Origin: Euphorbia lathyris | Taxonomy: Eukaryota > Streptophyta > Magnoliopsida > Malpighiales > Euphorbiaceae | Direction of reading: 5' to 3' | Length of the DNA: 64,000 nt | Assembly (NCBI RefSeq): GCF_963576675.1 | Contig: NC_088918.1 | Span: 64,683,001 to 64,747,000 of the forward strand | In this document: positions 12,310 through 23,048 of the stretch, piece after piece | How the letters are laid out: every line of letters starts with the position of its first letter | Numbering within the stretch: the first letter of the stretch is position 1 | Program-made: the position numbers and the translations under genes | The notes under the pieces: generated by a model | What the model was told of the DNA's origin: nothing | Databases searched by the model: none | The model's input: only the letters and a program-made list of their open reading frames with translations

Positions 12310-12611
12310 TGATGTCAGCTATTCACCTGGGCTTTCGATGTTTCTACCTGCTAGCATTTTAGGAACTGTCATCGGCTAATTCGGTTGAACAAACATCAAA
12401 CTCCGCATATATGATAATCAGCAGAACGAACTGATGTCAGGTAGCGACTGATCTAGGATTCACGTGGGTTTTCGACGTTTTCTGCCAACTACTGCGTGCT
12501 CAAACGCATCCTGAGCCCCCAAAAGTGGATCTGTTTCTGGTGGCATCCTAGGAACTGCTGTCGGCCAACTCGATTGAACAAACATCAAATACCGCATATC
12601 ATAATCATTAC
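12310..12611. repeat. Partial duplication of the F-box gene 3' end
   Basis: Sequence at about 12319-12415 (including GGAACTGTCATCGGCTAATT and GAACAAACATCAAAC) closely matches about 12456-12607, which encodes the C-terminal tail of the F-box protein. The downstream copy lacks an internal piece of the tail and lies outside the gene. A GAACTGATGTCAG motif near 12308 and 12429 may have guided the duplication. Confidence 0.6.
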
Positions 12612-13794
12612 ACCCAATATTCCCCAAACCCAGTGGAAAAGAGCAGAGCTTCCTCATCTCTCTCCTTCCTAAATCGAGCGAATAAATGCGACGGATGCAC
12701 GAGATTTGATCTGAAGATGAAAGATACAAGATATTGCAGTTCATGGGATCCATGGCTAATATCTTACGATGCCGCCAATTTTCCGAAAATATATTTTGTT
12801 GATAAATCCAATCCATATCAAATATTCCATGAGAATTCCAAGTATATTTTCCTTCAAACTCGTGACATCTCCAAATTCTAGTACTTGTACGATCTACTTG
12901 CACAAAGTAGAGATGATTTTGGCATACTGCAAACACACTATGATAACGTGGGACTATAGGTAATGAAATCCTAGGACAAATACCAAGATTTGAATCAAAT
13001 GCGACAACGGAACCGTTTCTATCGTTGCAATACACAATCCCTTTGTGTTCAACTGCATCAAACCTAGTTGTGTGAAAAAAGGTTCTACCATGGAAGTTTT
13101 TGGTTAATACCCTCCATTGGTTAGTTGCAGACTCAAATATTTCCATATTCAAAATCTTTGAAATTGCTTGGTCATCGTGGCTAGCAATCTTGACCACCTT
13201 GAAGCAAGTCAAACCATTTTCAGATTGAGAATTAGGGTTGCAAACAATTCCCCAAAAAGTAAATAGGCTGCGTGTGGGTGGGGGAGGAAGGAAAAACCAT
13301 TGCTTCGTTGTTGGATTGCAGACATAGTAAAGGTCTGGAAAATGGTAGTATGTCTTGCTGCATAACAAGAGTCCATTACTAGAAGCTAGAACATTGTAAC
13401 GCAATTTTCTGCCAGGAAAAACATCAGGAAGAAAGTCAAAGGGATTGTTTTTGGAGCATGAGATTGAGTCCCCATTGTAGGTCAAGTGTTCGCCATTGAA
13501 GGAATTAGAAAATTGGCCAGGAAAGATTAGATATATTGTAAAAGAAGGGCTGATTGCCGGAGTAGAATTTATTCGAAACAAGAATTGGTAAGGAAAAGAA
13601 GGATGAGAGATGAGTGATAACCATAACTTGCTGACAATCTTATTGGCATGGAGTTGTTTAACAGGAAGTTTGTAAAGGATTTCTAGGAATATTTCTAATG
13701 GAAGATCATTGATTGAGAATGTTTCTAATGGAACATTGATTGAGGCTGATGATTTCTTTTCCTTGTTTCTTGTACTCAACCAAAAGGAAGCCAT
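12460..13794 (-). CDS. F-box protein, 444 residues
   Basis: A single uninterrupted exon encodes 444 residues, a typical length for plant F-box proteins. Near residues 25-75 is an F-box (INDLPLEIFLEILYKLP, then a KIVSKLWLSLISHPSF segment), the part that binds SKP1 so that an SCF ubiquitin ligase can take up targets. The rest resembles an F-box-associated, kelch-like region with repeated aromatic and glycine positions (for example CSKTYYHFPDLYYVCNPTTK). The ATG at 13794 is the first in frame and fits the start MASFWLSTRNK. The C-terminal tail (AVVGRKRRKPT) is basic and its DNA is partly duplicated just downstream. Target unknown. It is the best-supported host gene in the window. Confidence 0.8.
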   Translation of the reverse strand: MASFWLSTRNKEKKSSASINVPLETFSINDLPLEIFLEILYKLPVKQLHANKIVSKLWLSLISHPSFPYQFLFRINSTPAISPSFTIYLIFPGQFSNSFNGEHLTYNGDSISCSKNNPFDFLPDVFPGRKLRYNVLASSNGLLLCSKTYYHFPDLYYVCNPTTKQWFFLPPPPTRSLFTFWGIVCNPNSQSENGLTCFKVVKIASHDDQAISKILNMEIFESATNQWRVLTKNFHGRTFFHTTRFDAVEHKGIVYCNDRNGSVVAFDSNLGICPRISLPIVPRYHSVFAVCQNHLYFVQVDRTSTRIWRCHEFEGKYTWNSHGIFDMDWIYQQNIFSENWRHRKILAMDPMNCNILYLSSSDQISCIRRIYSLDLGRREMRKLCSFPLGLGNIGCNDYDMRYLMFVQSSWPTAVPRMPPETDPLLGAQDAFEHAVVGRKRRKPT

Positions 13795-13934
13795 TAGAGA
13801 CCTAAGTTAGGAGTAACAGAAGAAGAAGAACAATTTAAGGCCGAGTGAGAAGATAATTAGAATTGGATTAGGAGTCTTTTTCATCGTAATCCAAGACGTG
13901 GATTTTAATTAGGTCTCAAATATAATATATGTCA

Positions 13935-13950
13935 ATAATAATAATAATAA
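13935..13950. repeat. Short AAT microsatellite
   Basis: Five or so AAT units occur in a row upstream of the F-box gene start. Confidence 0.7.
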
Positions 13951-14140
13951 CAGCATATGCATCGTTTTGTTAGAGTTAGACTACCAATCCATTTATTTAT
14001 TTTATTGATTTTCATTTTTTTCTGCTAATTTATTGAGTACCATAATTAATAAATATAGTGTACAGTAGTTGTTAAATTATTTTTGCAGAGATAAATTTAC
14101 ATTGATTTTAAATTTTACTTAGGCTAAACAATTATTTAAA

Positions 14141-15093
14141 GGGTAAATTACAAAACTAGGTCAAATGGGAGACCCATTTACATATTTAGAATAGTTCTCT
14201 AACTTAGAATAGTTCTCTAACTTCTTACAAATATACTCTTGTCTTTTCCCATTCCTCATTCTTCTCCAGAAATAGATCGATCAAATGGCAATTTAGAAGG
14301 CGATCTCCAGCAACCTACTTCCACCTGCGTTTTGAAGACGATTTTGACGGCGTTCTCCAACAACTCCTACTCCTGTGAGAGAAAAGTGAAGCGAACGGCG
14401 GTAGAGGAAAGACGAGAGGACGATTTTAGGGCGAACAGCGGTGAGAGAAGGTGAACGACGGTAGAAGAAGGTGAACAGTAAGAGAAAACACGAGGAAGAA
14501 GGCAAAAGCAGAGACAAGGGAAGAAAGAGGGCGATTTTAGGGTGAACGGCAACCTCGTTCCGTGAGGCGGAATCGTGGGAATCACAGAGAAAATGCCTAA
14601 TTCTGTAAATTTCACTGAATGATTGTTGCTGTATTCATTTATGTTCTGATTTTTTTTGTTAAATAATTAGGCATTATTTCCAGAATATTTTATGAAATTA
14701 CGACAGACATTAATTGACCATTGTTGTTTGCCATTTTTTGTTACATACCACTTAGCGAATTTTGTTAAAAACACATCCAGACTTCGCATATGCTAATTAA
14801 AATAATCAGCTAAACCAAACATTCGTTTCGTAGGCTTCGCATATGCTAATTAAAATCATCAACTAAACCAAACATTAGTTTCGCAGACTTCATATATGCT
14901 AATTAAAATCATCAACAAAACCAAACATTAGCTTCGCATATGCTAACCTCTGCGAAGTTAGACGGGAGGAAGACATCCGCGCGTAAATATTGAGGGTATT
15001 GTAGGAAAGTCATACAAAAATATGTAGTAGGTTGAGTAAATGGGTTAAATATGTAAATGGATCTCCCATTTGACCTAGTTTTATAATTTTCCC
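14141..15093. mobile_element. MULE-type non-autonomous element, 953 bp
   Basis: The terminal inverted repeats extend about 50 bases: GGGTAAATTACAAAACTAGG at left and, read on the minus strand, GGGAAAATTATAAAACTAGG at right, both followed by TCAAATGGGAGA(C/T)CC. The flanks TTATTTAAA (14132-14140) and TTATTCAAA (15094-15102) are a 9-bp duplication with one mismatch, the size expected for Mutator-like elements. No transposase is present. Small GA-rich open frames inside (about 14239-14615) look compositional. Confidence 0.8.
14781..14950. repeat. Tandem repeat of about 52 bp inside the MULE
   Basis: Three units plus a partial fourth share CTTCGCATATGCTAATTAAA followed by ATCAACTAAACCAAACATT, with a few base changes and a shortened last unit. 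Confidence 0.7.
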
Positions 15094-15252
15094 TTATTCA
15101 AATCTCAATAATTTTACATATTACACTAATCAATTTTCATGTTTTTTCAGATAATTATATAACCTTCAAATTTTGCTTCTATTAATTCTTTAAGAATATG
15201 ATAATAAGATATCAAGAACTTCATTAAGGAAAGACTTCTTGGAAATATATTG

Positions 15253-15487
15253 ACATCATAAAGAACATGTATGATGGAGCGTACGTACCAGTGTTGGGAA
15301 GATTGAAGAGTTACATATCACAATTAGAGGGCATCAAGGTTCCGCACTTAGCCCATTCATTTTTGCCGTCATTATGGACGAATAAACGAGTTAACTTCAA
15401 GACGGTATACCATGGTTTGCATGTTGTTTGTACATGACATTATGTTGGTTGATGAAGCGAAAGAAGGCGTGGAGAGTAAGTTGGAAT
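15253..15487 (+). pseudogene. RTE-type LINE reverse transcriptase fragment, part 1
   Basis: Read with small frame corrections, this encodes the reverse transcriptase core of a plant RTE-like LINE: a GHQGSALSPF-type segment, then FVDDIMLVDEA near 15430, the YVDD-type catalytic box. It is broken by frameshifts and interrupted at 15487 by a CACTA element. The reading continues at 16494. Confidence 0.7.
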
Positions 15488-16493
15488 CACTACAAGAATT
15501 TAAGCTTGTTGCGACAATTTAATTTGTCAAAATAAGTTATATTTTTGTCATAAGAAACTTCTTGTTACAAAGTGTGTTGTCACCATCCTAGTCACAATAA
15601 GCCCGTCTTGCAGCTTCAGCCCGCTAAATCGTAAGTCTTATATTAATCTCTGACACACCTCCATATGCAAATGCCCATTGGGCTTACAGCGTGTACAACA
15701 CAGGCCCAACCCGCCATGTGTTTTTAATTCTACAAATTTATGAGGTTGTCAGGACTCGAACCCTCGACCGTTTGGTCCAAGCAACTCTAATACCATGTCA
15801 TGGAACCGTTTGAACTAAAAGGTCAAAACGATTAAGACTTAATCGTATATCTTATATTAATCTCTGACATATTCTAATCCCCAAATAAATATGAAAATTC
15901 GTAAATTGATTTCCGAAACAATAGATTAGTCTAATTTGATAAATATTACTGTCATAATTTGGTTTTATTTTTTTCATTTTTTTACTAATTGTAATTTTGT
16001 CATAATAAGTACATTAATTACGAAAACAGTTATTTTATCATATGAATGTTTCGTTACATCTTTATATATTTATGACAAAAAATGACGTGATAATTTGTTT
16101 TTATCATAATACGTATTAAGTTCTACTTTCTTGGGATAAATATTTTGACAAAATATTTTTTTCTCACGATTTCTTTTGGTTTTTTTTACCTTTTCTTACT
16201 AATTATTATTTGATCACAATAAATACATTAGTTGTGATAAAAAATTATTTTTACGTATGAATTTTTGTCACAACCTTATGTATTTATGACACATATTTTT
16301 TTTTTCATAATATCGATTGACTGATATTTTATTGTGATAAATATTTGGACGAAACATTATTTTGTCATAATTTTGTTTAGAATTTTCACATTTTCTTATT
16401 AATTATATTTTTGTCACAATAAGTACATTAATTGTGACAAAATTTATTTTGTCAGACGAATTTTCGTCACAATATTAGATATTTGTTGTAGTG
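15488..16493. mobile_element. Non-autonomous CACTA (En/Spm-type) element, 1006 bp
   Basis: It begins CACTACAAGAA and ends TTGTTGTAGTG, the terminal repeat of plant CACTA transposons. The flanking AAT (15485-15487 and 16494-16496) is the 3-bp target duplication. Many subterminal TTGTCA(C/T)AAT and inverse copies occur near both ends, like transposase-binding repeats. No transposase gene is present. Removing it rejoins the LINE frame exactly, as shown by the uninterrupted LINE copy at 18027. Confidence 0.85.
15629..15869 (-). repeat. SINE-like or TRIM-like insert within the CACTA element
   Basis: On the minus strand a segment reads TAGTTCAAACGG and, some 60 bases on, GGTTCGAGTCC, resembling the A and B boxes of a tRNA-derived SINE promoter. 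A direct repeat of about 27 bases (TCTTATATTAATCTCTGACA with flanks) brackets it at 15629 and 15843. That could be a long target duplication or very short terminal repeats. The CACTA-type TTGTCA repeats are interrupted here, so it arrived after the CACTA element. Confidence 0.45.
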
Positions 16494-16932
16494 AATCATT
16501 GAAGCAAACTTTGGAGCAGAAGTAAGACGGAATATTTGGAGTATAAGTTTAGCAGCGGCAGAAGTAGCGAGGCAGGGACGATCACCCTGGATGGGAGGGT
16601 TGTCCAACGCTTAAATTGCTTCCGTTATTTAGGATCTATTATTCAAACGGACGGAGAATTGGATGGAGGTTTTGCTCATAGGATTACATCTTGTTGGTTG
16701 AAGTGGAAGAGTGTTACGGGTTTCATTTGCGATCTGGACATGTCTAATAGATTAAAAGAAAAATTCTACCGCACATCAATTAGACATGCATTGTTAGATG
16801 GTACAAAATGTTGAACAGTAAAACACTATCACATTCATAAGATGTTGGTAGCGGAGATGCATATGTTGTGATGGATGTGTAGCCATACGAGAAAGGATCG
16901 AGTGAGGAATGAAATAATTAGGACGAAAGGTT
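16494..16932 (+). pseudogene. RTE-type LINE reverse transcriptase fragment, part 2
   Basis: It continues the LINE frame after the CACTA element: a KTEYLEYKFS-like start, then TLDGRVVQRLNCFRYLGSII, a region after the polymerase core conserved in plant RTE-type elements, then RTSIRHALLDGTKC. A stop and small shifts follow, and a second piece reads [15 protein letters not shown]. Homology stops near 16932 in foreign sequence. The rest of the LINE tail occurs separately at 18076-18320. Confidence 0.75.
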
Positions 16933-18024
16933 CAATTGCTTTGTTGATAATAATCTCCCAATCAACTGTAAACGAGCTCGAGGTTCGTTCTGAATCTCGT
17001 CCCTTCCAATCACGACCTCGACTTCCTCATGCTCCGTTAATCGGAGCTTCCACCAAGCCTCTTCTAACTCCTCCCCCATCGATACTATAAGGATAGAAAG
17101 CGTAGGGGAACAGTACTAAGGTTGAACACAATAAAACAAGAGAAGAAAGAGAACAAGGTCAGGTCGGCCGGCAAGACCTGAGAGACCCCGACGGCGGTTA
17201 GGGTTCCAGGCAGAGGTACCTCACAAGAGGCTTTTATTATATATATTTTTTTTGTTAAACCATCCGGTACTTCAAACCACAATGGGCCGACTAATCCGAA
17301 TTCGGGCAGGTCCAAGGATTACGATATTTATTAAAAAATTTGTAATTCTTTTTAAATGAATTTATTTAGATTGGATTTGAGTTTTAATTTTAAACTCCAA
17401 CTCAACCATATTGGAATCCGATTCAATTAACAACAAAATAAACAAACTCGCTTAGCACGTTTAGCTTAACTCAAACACAATCCAGCACCACCCATGTAAC
17501 ATATTTACTTTGTAGAGATTTTTAAATTTTAAACTTTTTTCAATAGAAAATATCAATGTAAGTATCACATTGAAAATAAATTAGCTCAACTTATTTTCTT
17601 AATTAACTAATAGTAATAACTTCTTTAATTCTTATTATATATATATATATATATATATATGATATATTTAATTTCTTTAATTCTTATACTTCCTCCGTTT
17701 TTTTATTATATATGGGTTTAATAGGCATCCAACCCCCTAAACTTGTAACTTTTTTCACCTGGCCCCCTCAATTTAGGGGACAACCTCTCAACCCCATCAA
17801 CTCTCCAAACACATTACATACAACCCTTTGCACCCCTATGTTCGGTCAAAATATTGACCTGTGTAGAAAACGCGCTTGACTGTTGACCACACCAATGCTA
17901 CGTGTCACTTTTTTATTAATTTTTTTCAAATGATTTCACCTCGACGATCACTACTGCCAACCTCAGGACCTCGATAAGGCTGCGACGACAAACAGCGACA
18001 ACACCTCGTATACAATAATCACTT
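16933..18024. other. Foreign segment between two LINE pieces
   Basis: It includes a moderately GC-rich stretch (about 16960-17230) that looks like captured gene sequence without a clear frame, and a TA microsatellite near 17637-17660. Near 17716 is a GGGTTTAATAGGCATCCAAC sequence resembling one end of a MULE-like MITE. No partner end or target duplication was found. Confidence 0.4.
17637..17660. repeat. TA microsatellite
   Basis: About 12 TA units in a row. Confidence 0.9.
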
Positions 18025-18320
18025 GGAGAGTAAGTTGGAATCATTGAAGCAAACTTTGGAGCAGAAGTAAGACGGATCGAGTGAGGAATGAAATAATTAG
18101 GACGAAAGTAGAAGTTACATCTATTGAGAATAAAATGAGGAAAAATCGACTAAGGTGGTTTGGTCATGTAAGATGAAGAGCGCTTGATGCGCCGATTAGA
18201 AGGATTGAAGATTGACAAAGAGATGCAATGGTGAGGGGAAAGGGAGGGCCTAAGAAAACTTAGAAGAGAATGATTGAGAGTGACGTGAGTTTATTGGGGA
18301 TTGAGAAAAATATGACTGTG
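18025..18320 (+). pseudogene. RTE-type LINE tail, internally deleted copy
   Basis: It repeats GGAGAGTAAGTTGGAATCAT and the next 30 bases of the LINE at 15474, then jumps directly to the [10 protein letters not shown] segment and carries on with [10 protein letters not shown], the conserved C-terminal motif of plant RTE-type LINEs. A stop follows GHVR. The copy therefore lacks the part lying between in the first copy (about 16525-16885), but has the tail that the first copy lacks. Confidence 0.65.
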
Positions 18321-18429
18321 TGTAATGCCCGTAAAATATACTATTTTTGTATGAATTGGACAAAAAAATAAAAAGATTAACCGATTTTATAAATAGTAAT
18401 CTACAATTCTATTATTAAATTCTAAAAAC

Positions 18430-18620
18430 ATGAAATCCTTTTTTTAAGAACGAATTGATATGCAATTAATGTAAACTAAATAACAAAAATTTCTGTGTTT
18501 TATAACAGTGTCTAAAATTGATCAAATTATCAACCTTAGGAATAAAATTGCTCTTGTCTACCAATGTTAAGGGTAAAATTACACTATTTTAAACGTTAGG
18601 ATAAAATTGCTCCTGACCCC
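18430..18620. repeat. Dispersed repeat shared with 61548-61760
   Basis: Both places contain ATTGATATGCAATT, a TGTGTTTTATAA segment, AATGTTAAGGGTAAAAT and AAAATTGCTCCTGAC in the same order with moderate divergence. The family is unrecognised. Confidence 0.55.
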
Positions 18621-19344
18621 AAACCCAAACCGTCACAGTTATTTTTGCACCTTAACCAATAATCTTTGTACTTCTGCAGATTCTTTGATATTGTAGTGCA
18701 AATTGAAATAACCTTATTATAAAACCAGGATGTAAAAGAGTTCATAGAATTTGATATTGCAGCTTGTTTATTCTTTTCTCATGCATAAGAGTGAGGAATG
18801 TGACTACAAATCCCAAGCCACATTACCAACATCCTAACTTGACCATCATTCAAACATTCAAATTAATGGTACACTTTGAACATTACAAAATAATATTAAT
18901 AATTGGTATTTTTTATTAGACATTCACAACCATGGATTTCATTATTGCAGAATTACAAAATCCATGGCTACAGAAAAATGATGTTTGCCTTCTCCAACTA
19001 ATCATGTAAACATAACCACCACTTGTAATAAAATAAGGAATAAAACGACCAGCATTATAAGTACCTAAAAACTTAAATTCCTTTCACACATTTTACTAAA
19101 CAAAGTAAACTACAAGCGGCTTCCATATAGACATTACCTTTTTCCAAATCCGAATCAAAAAGTATAGTTTGTCCAAATCTCTCACATCCTTACAAAGGTG
19201 ACCCATGCCAGAAACTTCATAAGAAATTTTCATCCCATTTCCAACCTCCAAAAGCTTATACTTCCAACCAAGACTATCCTACAATTATTTCTATATTTAT
19301 GGGACTGTTATAAAAAGGAAGGAAAAAAACAGTCGAACTTTAAT
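18621..19344. other. AT-rich flank, no feature recognised
   Basis: It lies downstream of the possible minus-strand locus at 19345-21632 and could include its 3' region. Nothing specific was seen. Confidence 0.35.
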
Positions 19345-21632
19345 TGAGGTCAGATTCCATGGTTTGAATGGTGGTAATTAACATATTCTCTTCAACAAAT
19401 GTATTGTTAGCATGATCTTCCAAATCTACAAAACAAAAAAAAGATCATGAAATTTAATTCATTTCATATCTCATAGATCGTTCTTGAGCTAGGTTTGTGA
19501 TAAATTATAATAGCGATGACGTTGTTTTTCGAAATCAAGAGAAAATACATTTAAAAGGGAGATAAAGAGCAACACCATTCTTACACAGCTACGTTGAGGA
19601 GACATTTTACCTGATGCAAAACTTGAGGTAATAAATGGACAAACTTTTACTATAACAAACCATCCATCATTCTGGTAGTAAAACCACACATAAAATTCAC
19701 AAACAAAATTGAAAGAAAAAACACTTGGAGAACGCTTTAATAGCCCATAATTCAACAACTTTAGCATCTATTTTTTCCCAATTCAGGTAAACCTTATTTA
19801 AGGTCATTCTTCTCCATTTATTCAATCCAAAATTAATAAAATGCCTCCATGATCATGGTTCTAATTGTCTTTTCTAATAGAGAAGTCTAATACAACCAAA
19901 ACAACACACAAAATTCATGAAGTTTGGGAACTTTTTGTAAATATGAATTCTAGGAGACCATATCTTTAAGCCAAAAATATTAACTAATGAATTCTTAAAG
20001 ACTATATTTCAAACTAATGCAGAACCTTTTAGCTAAACCAAGATTCTAGGCGCTTGAAATGCCCTCACAAATTCCCATAATTGTAACTGAATCAAGCATA
20101 ATCTCAATTGACCCCATATCTTGAGAAATATCAAATGCTCTATTAGAAAATTTCACTTGAACAAATCCCACAATCATCACATTCTAGGAAGCAACATCCC
20201 TGTTAAGCATTTCAACAAACAGAGTGCATAAGAAAATAAATAACCAAAAGACATGTCTTGTAACAAATAATAATGTTGGTTAACAAACAAAGATGAGTGA
20301 TTGCCAAGTAAGTTAAAAAAAGATTTTACAATGACAAATTAACAGGAAATAAGCAATGTTAGCTTCAACTTGCAAAAAGAGAGATTAAACAATTAAATTC
20401 AAAACCAAAAGAAACAAACTTTGAAGTAGGAATAGTCTTCAAAATCCACAAAATAGTGAGAAGCAGAAATATCTGAGGCACTTACCAATACAGAAGAATT
20501 ACAAATGAAATACTAATGAATCGAAAGGAACTTGAGTATTACCTTCAATTTTCATGTGCTCTGACCCAATACTGCTACCATCATGTAGGGCTGTAAATGA
20601 GCCGAGCCGCTCATGAGCAGCTCGGTGTTCGGCTCGATAAAAACTCGGCTCGGCTCGGCTCGATTTGTAAACGAGCCGTTCGTGAACACGATTTTCAGGC
20701 TCGGATTATAAACGAGCCGAGCTTGAACAGACCAAAGCTCGGCTCGAAAGCTCACGAGCAAGCTCGATTAGAGGCTCGTGAACAAGCTCGATAAAAGCTC
20801 GTGAATAATATAAATTATATTTAAATATAATGAAAATGATAATTTAAATATAATAAAAATTATAACTTAAGGCCCATATAGAATTAACTAGAAACATCAA
20901 CCTTGACCCATAATAATTAAAAAGATAGGCCCATAATAATTAGAAAGATAGGGTTTAATCTTTCATTCTATTCTAACTCTACTCTACTGCCGCCTCCCCT
21001 TATTCCTCTTATCTAAAGACTAAACGAACCCCAGCCAGTTCGTTCGTTAAAAAAAAAAAACGAACCCCAGCCAGCGGCTTCTTCCTCTTCTCTTTCTTCT
21101 CGCTTTTCGTCGGACCGTCTCTGTTGCTGTCGTTCTCTTGCTGTCGACTAACTCCGTCGGACTGTACCCTCTAATCCAGTGCTCTTCTCTCATCTCAGTT
21201 CTCCATTTTGCGGTGAGATATTTCTCTTGTTTTATTTTTTCAATATAGTGCAGTTCGTGAGCAAGCTCGTGAGCTTGATAAACGAGCTCGGCTCGTGAGC
21301 TCGATAAATGAGCTCGGCTCGTGAGCAGCTCGTGAGCTCGCGAGCTACTAAACGAGCCGAGCTCGAACAGAAATTTGAGCTCGAACCGAGCTCGAAGCTC
21401 GGCTCGAGCTCGATAAGAAACTGCCGAGCCAAGCTCGAGCAAGCCAAAGCTCGGCTCGGCTCGGCTCGTTTACAGCCCTACCATCACGCTATTCAAATTT
21501 GTAATACACATGGAAAACTTGCCTGAGAATGCAACAACAACCACCCCCAATTTCTTGACTCCAATCAAAACCATGAATTGCCTCAGGTACATGAGCATAA
21601 TGTGTGTCCACAATCTCTGACCAGTCCTCCAT
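19345..21632 (-). pseudogene. Possible host gene locus, split by a hAT element
   Basis: On the minus strand an ATG at 21632 opens a short frame (MEDWSEIVDTHYAHVPEAIH and on). Sequence on both sides of the hAT at 20586-21480 is exon-like. An exon end near 20543 (AAAATTGAAG then GTAATA) joins in phase to a segment near 19427 preceded by a T-rich TTGTTTTGTAG acceptor, giving a tail ending TMESDLN before TAA at about 19345. But the first and last parts do not connect in one open frame: a TAG lies between. I do not recognise the protein. It may be a decayed gene, or my exon choice may be wrong. Confidence 0.3.
20586..21480. mobile_element. Non-autonomous hAT element with GAGCTCG-rich ends, 895 bp
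   Basis: It begins TAGGGCTGTAAATGAGCCGA and ends GGCTCGTTTACAGCCCTA, a near-perfect inverted repeat. The flanks CCATCATG (20578-20585) and CCATCACG (21481-21488) are an 8-bp duplication with one mismatch, as for hAT. About 200 bases at each end are packed with GAGCTCG/CGAGC motifs in inverted arrangement. Open frames crossing these (for example about 21047-21442) are composition artefacts. The middle has a GC-richer stretch that could be leftover transposase leader or captured sequence. Confidence 0.85.
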
Positions 21633-21889
21633 GTTGCCACCACTTTTGGTTGGTTTTCTTTCACAGCTAAAGATATTGATTTCTAGAGGAATCAAGCATT
21701 GTTACTGCAATTGATTATCAAAATAGCTGTAATTTATCGAGAGGTTCATGGTCGAAGGCAGCTTGACACAGATAAGCCCTAGTTCCGTTTCTTTGAAAGC
21801 ACAAAGAGAGATAAATAGCCTAAAAGATTAGTAACATAAAAGGGAACTATGACTTGGGAGAGGGAAAATCGCATAAAAAAACGGAAGGG

Positions 21890-23045
21890 AGAGAGTAGCG
21901 TACTGGGTTAGGAATAAGAAAGAAAGACCAGGTTGTTGGAGATTAGAGTAGATGAATTAAAAAAATATTTGAAAATCCTGTTAATTGACGCATCACCAAA
22001 TAGCGTATTATTTTGACACATAAGCATATGTTTTAATATTGCGACAAGTGTTACTTTTGTCTCCACGTTTTATAGATATAATAGATTATAAATACTGAAA
22101 GCTCATAATTAAACTTAATATATATCATATTATTTTTTTTCTTTTGAATCATATATCACATTATTCTATTAAATTTTTTTCCGAAATATTTCAATTATAT
22201 ATATTGTCTTTATTCAATCTCTTTTTCTTTTAATTCTAAAAATTGCAAGATTCATTTGATCATAACTAAAAACCGAAGAAAAACATGTGAATTTTCTCTG
22301 CAACAAAACAAAACAAAATAACTGGAGATTCATCCTCTTCTTCTCTTTCCAAATCAATGTGTGGTCTGTTTTTGTTGATCTATTTTAAGAAGGAAGAAGA
22401 AAGTTTATCTATCTTTTTCCTCCTCCCACCTCGTTAAGTTTTGTGTTTTTTTGTTATTTTCTTTTTAATCAGTGTCCATATATTTTTCGGATCTCTCTAT
22501 TTGTCTGAATTGTATCTGCTACCAATTATTCTTTTATTTGTACTTTTTCAGATTTAGCAAGAGCGACAACGATTTCTTTTATACCTAGATCAATAGATTT
22601 ATATGGTCGCAACAAAAGAAATGACTCTGATCCGAATTTTCGAAAGGACCTGAATGACAAAGATCGGATTGCAGTTGTTTTTCTGCGGATTTGAATTTTC
22701 AATAAGTATATGTTTCATAATTTTTCGTGTTTTTCTACCTTTTATGGATTTTGTTGCTCTTTGTAATAGTCTTCATTCCTTCGTCGATTTTATAAGGTTT
22801 TATTTCTTGTGATTTTCTTATTGTATTTGAACTATTTTCATCTAATAGATATAAAAGTATTTTCATCAAAAAGAAAGGAGAAAAATCTACTGTAACATGT
22901 GAAAGTGATAGTTTTTTAGATTCTCCAATTTATGGCATCCTCGATCTAAATTTATTTATATTTTTTATAAAATTTAAAAGTAATTTAATAATAATATAAT
23001 AATTTTTGAAATTTCAATTACTGAAAATAAAAATTATTCTATATC
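21890..23045. other. AT-rich stretch, no feature recognised
   Basis: It lies upstream of the possible minus-strand locus and may hold its promoter. Long T-rich runs are present. No gene or transposon end was identified. Confidence 0.35.
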
Positions 23046-23048
23046 TAA

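Noticed and set aside
21047..21526. Several long frames in the hAT element
   Set aside because: They are made by repeated GAGCTCG words and exist on both strands.
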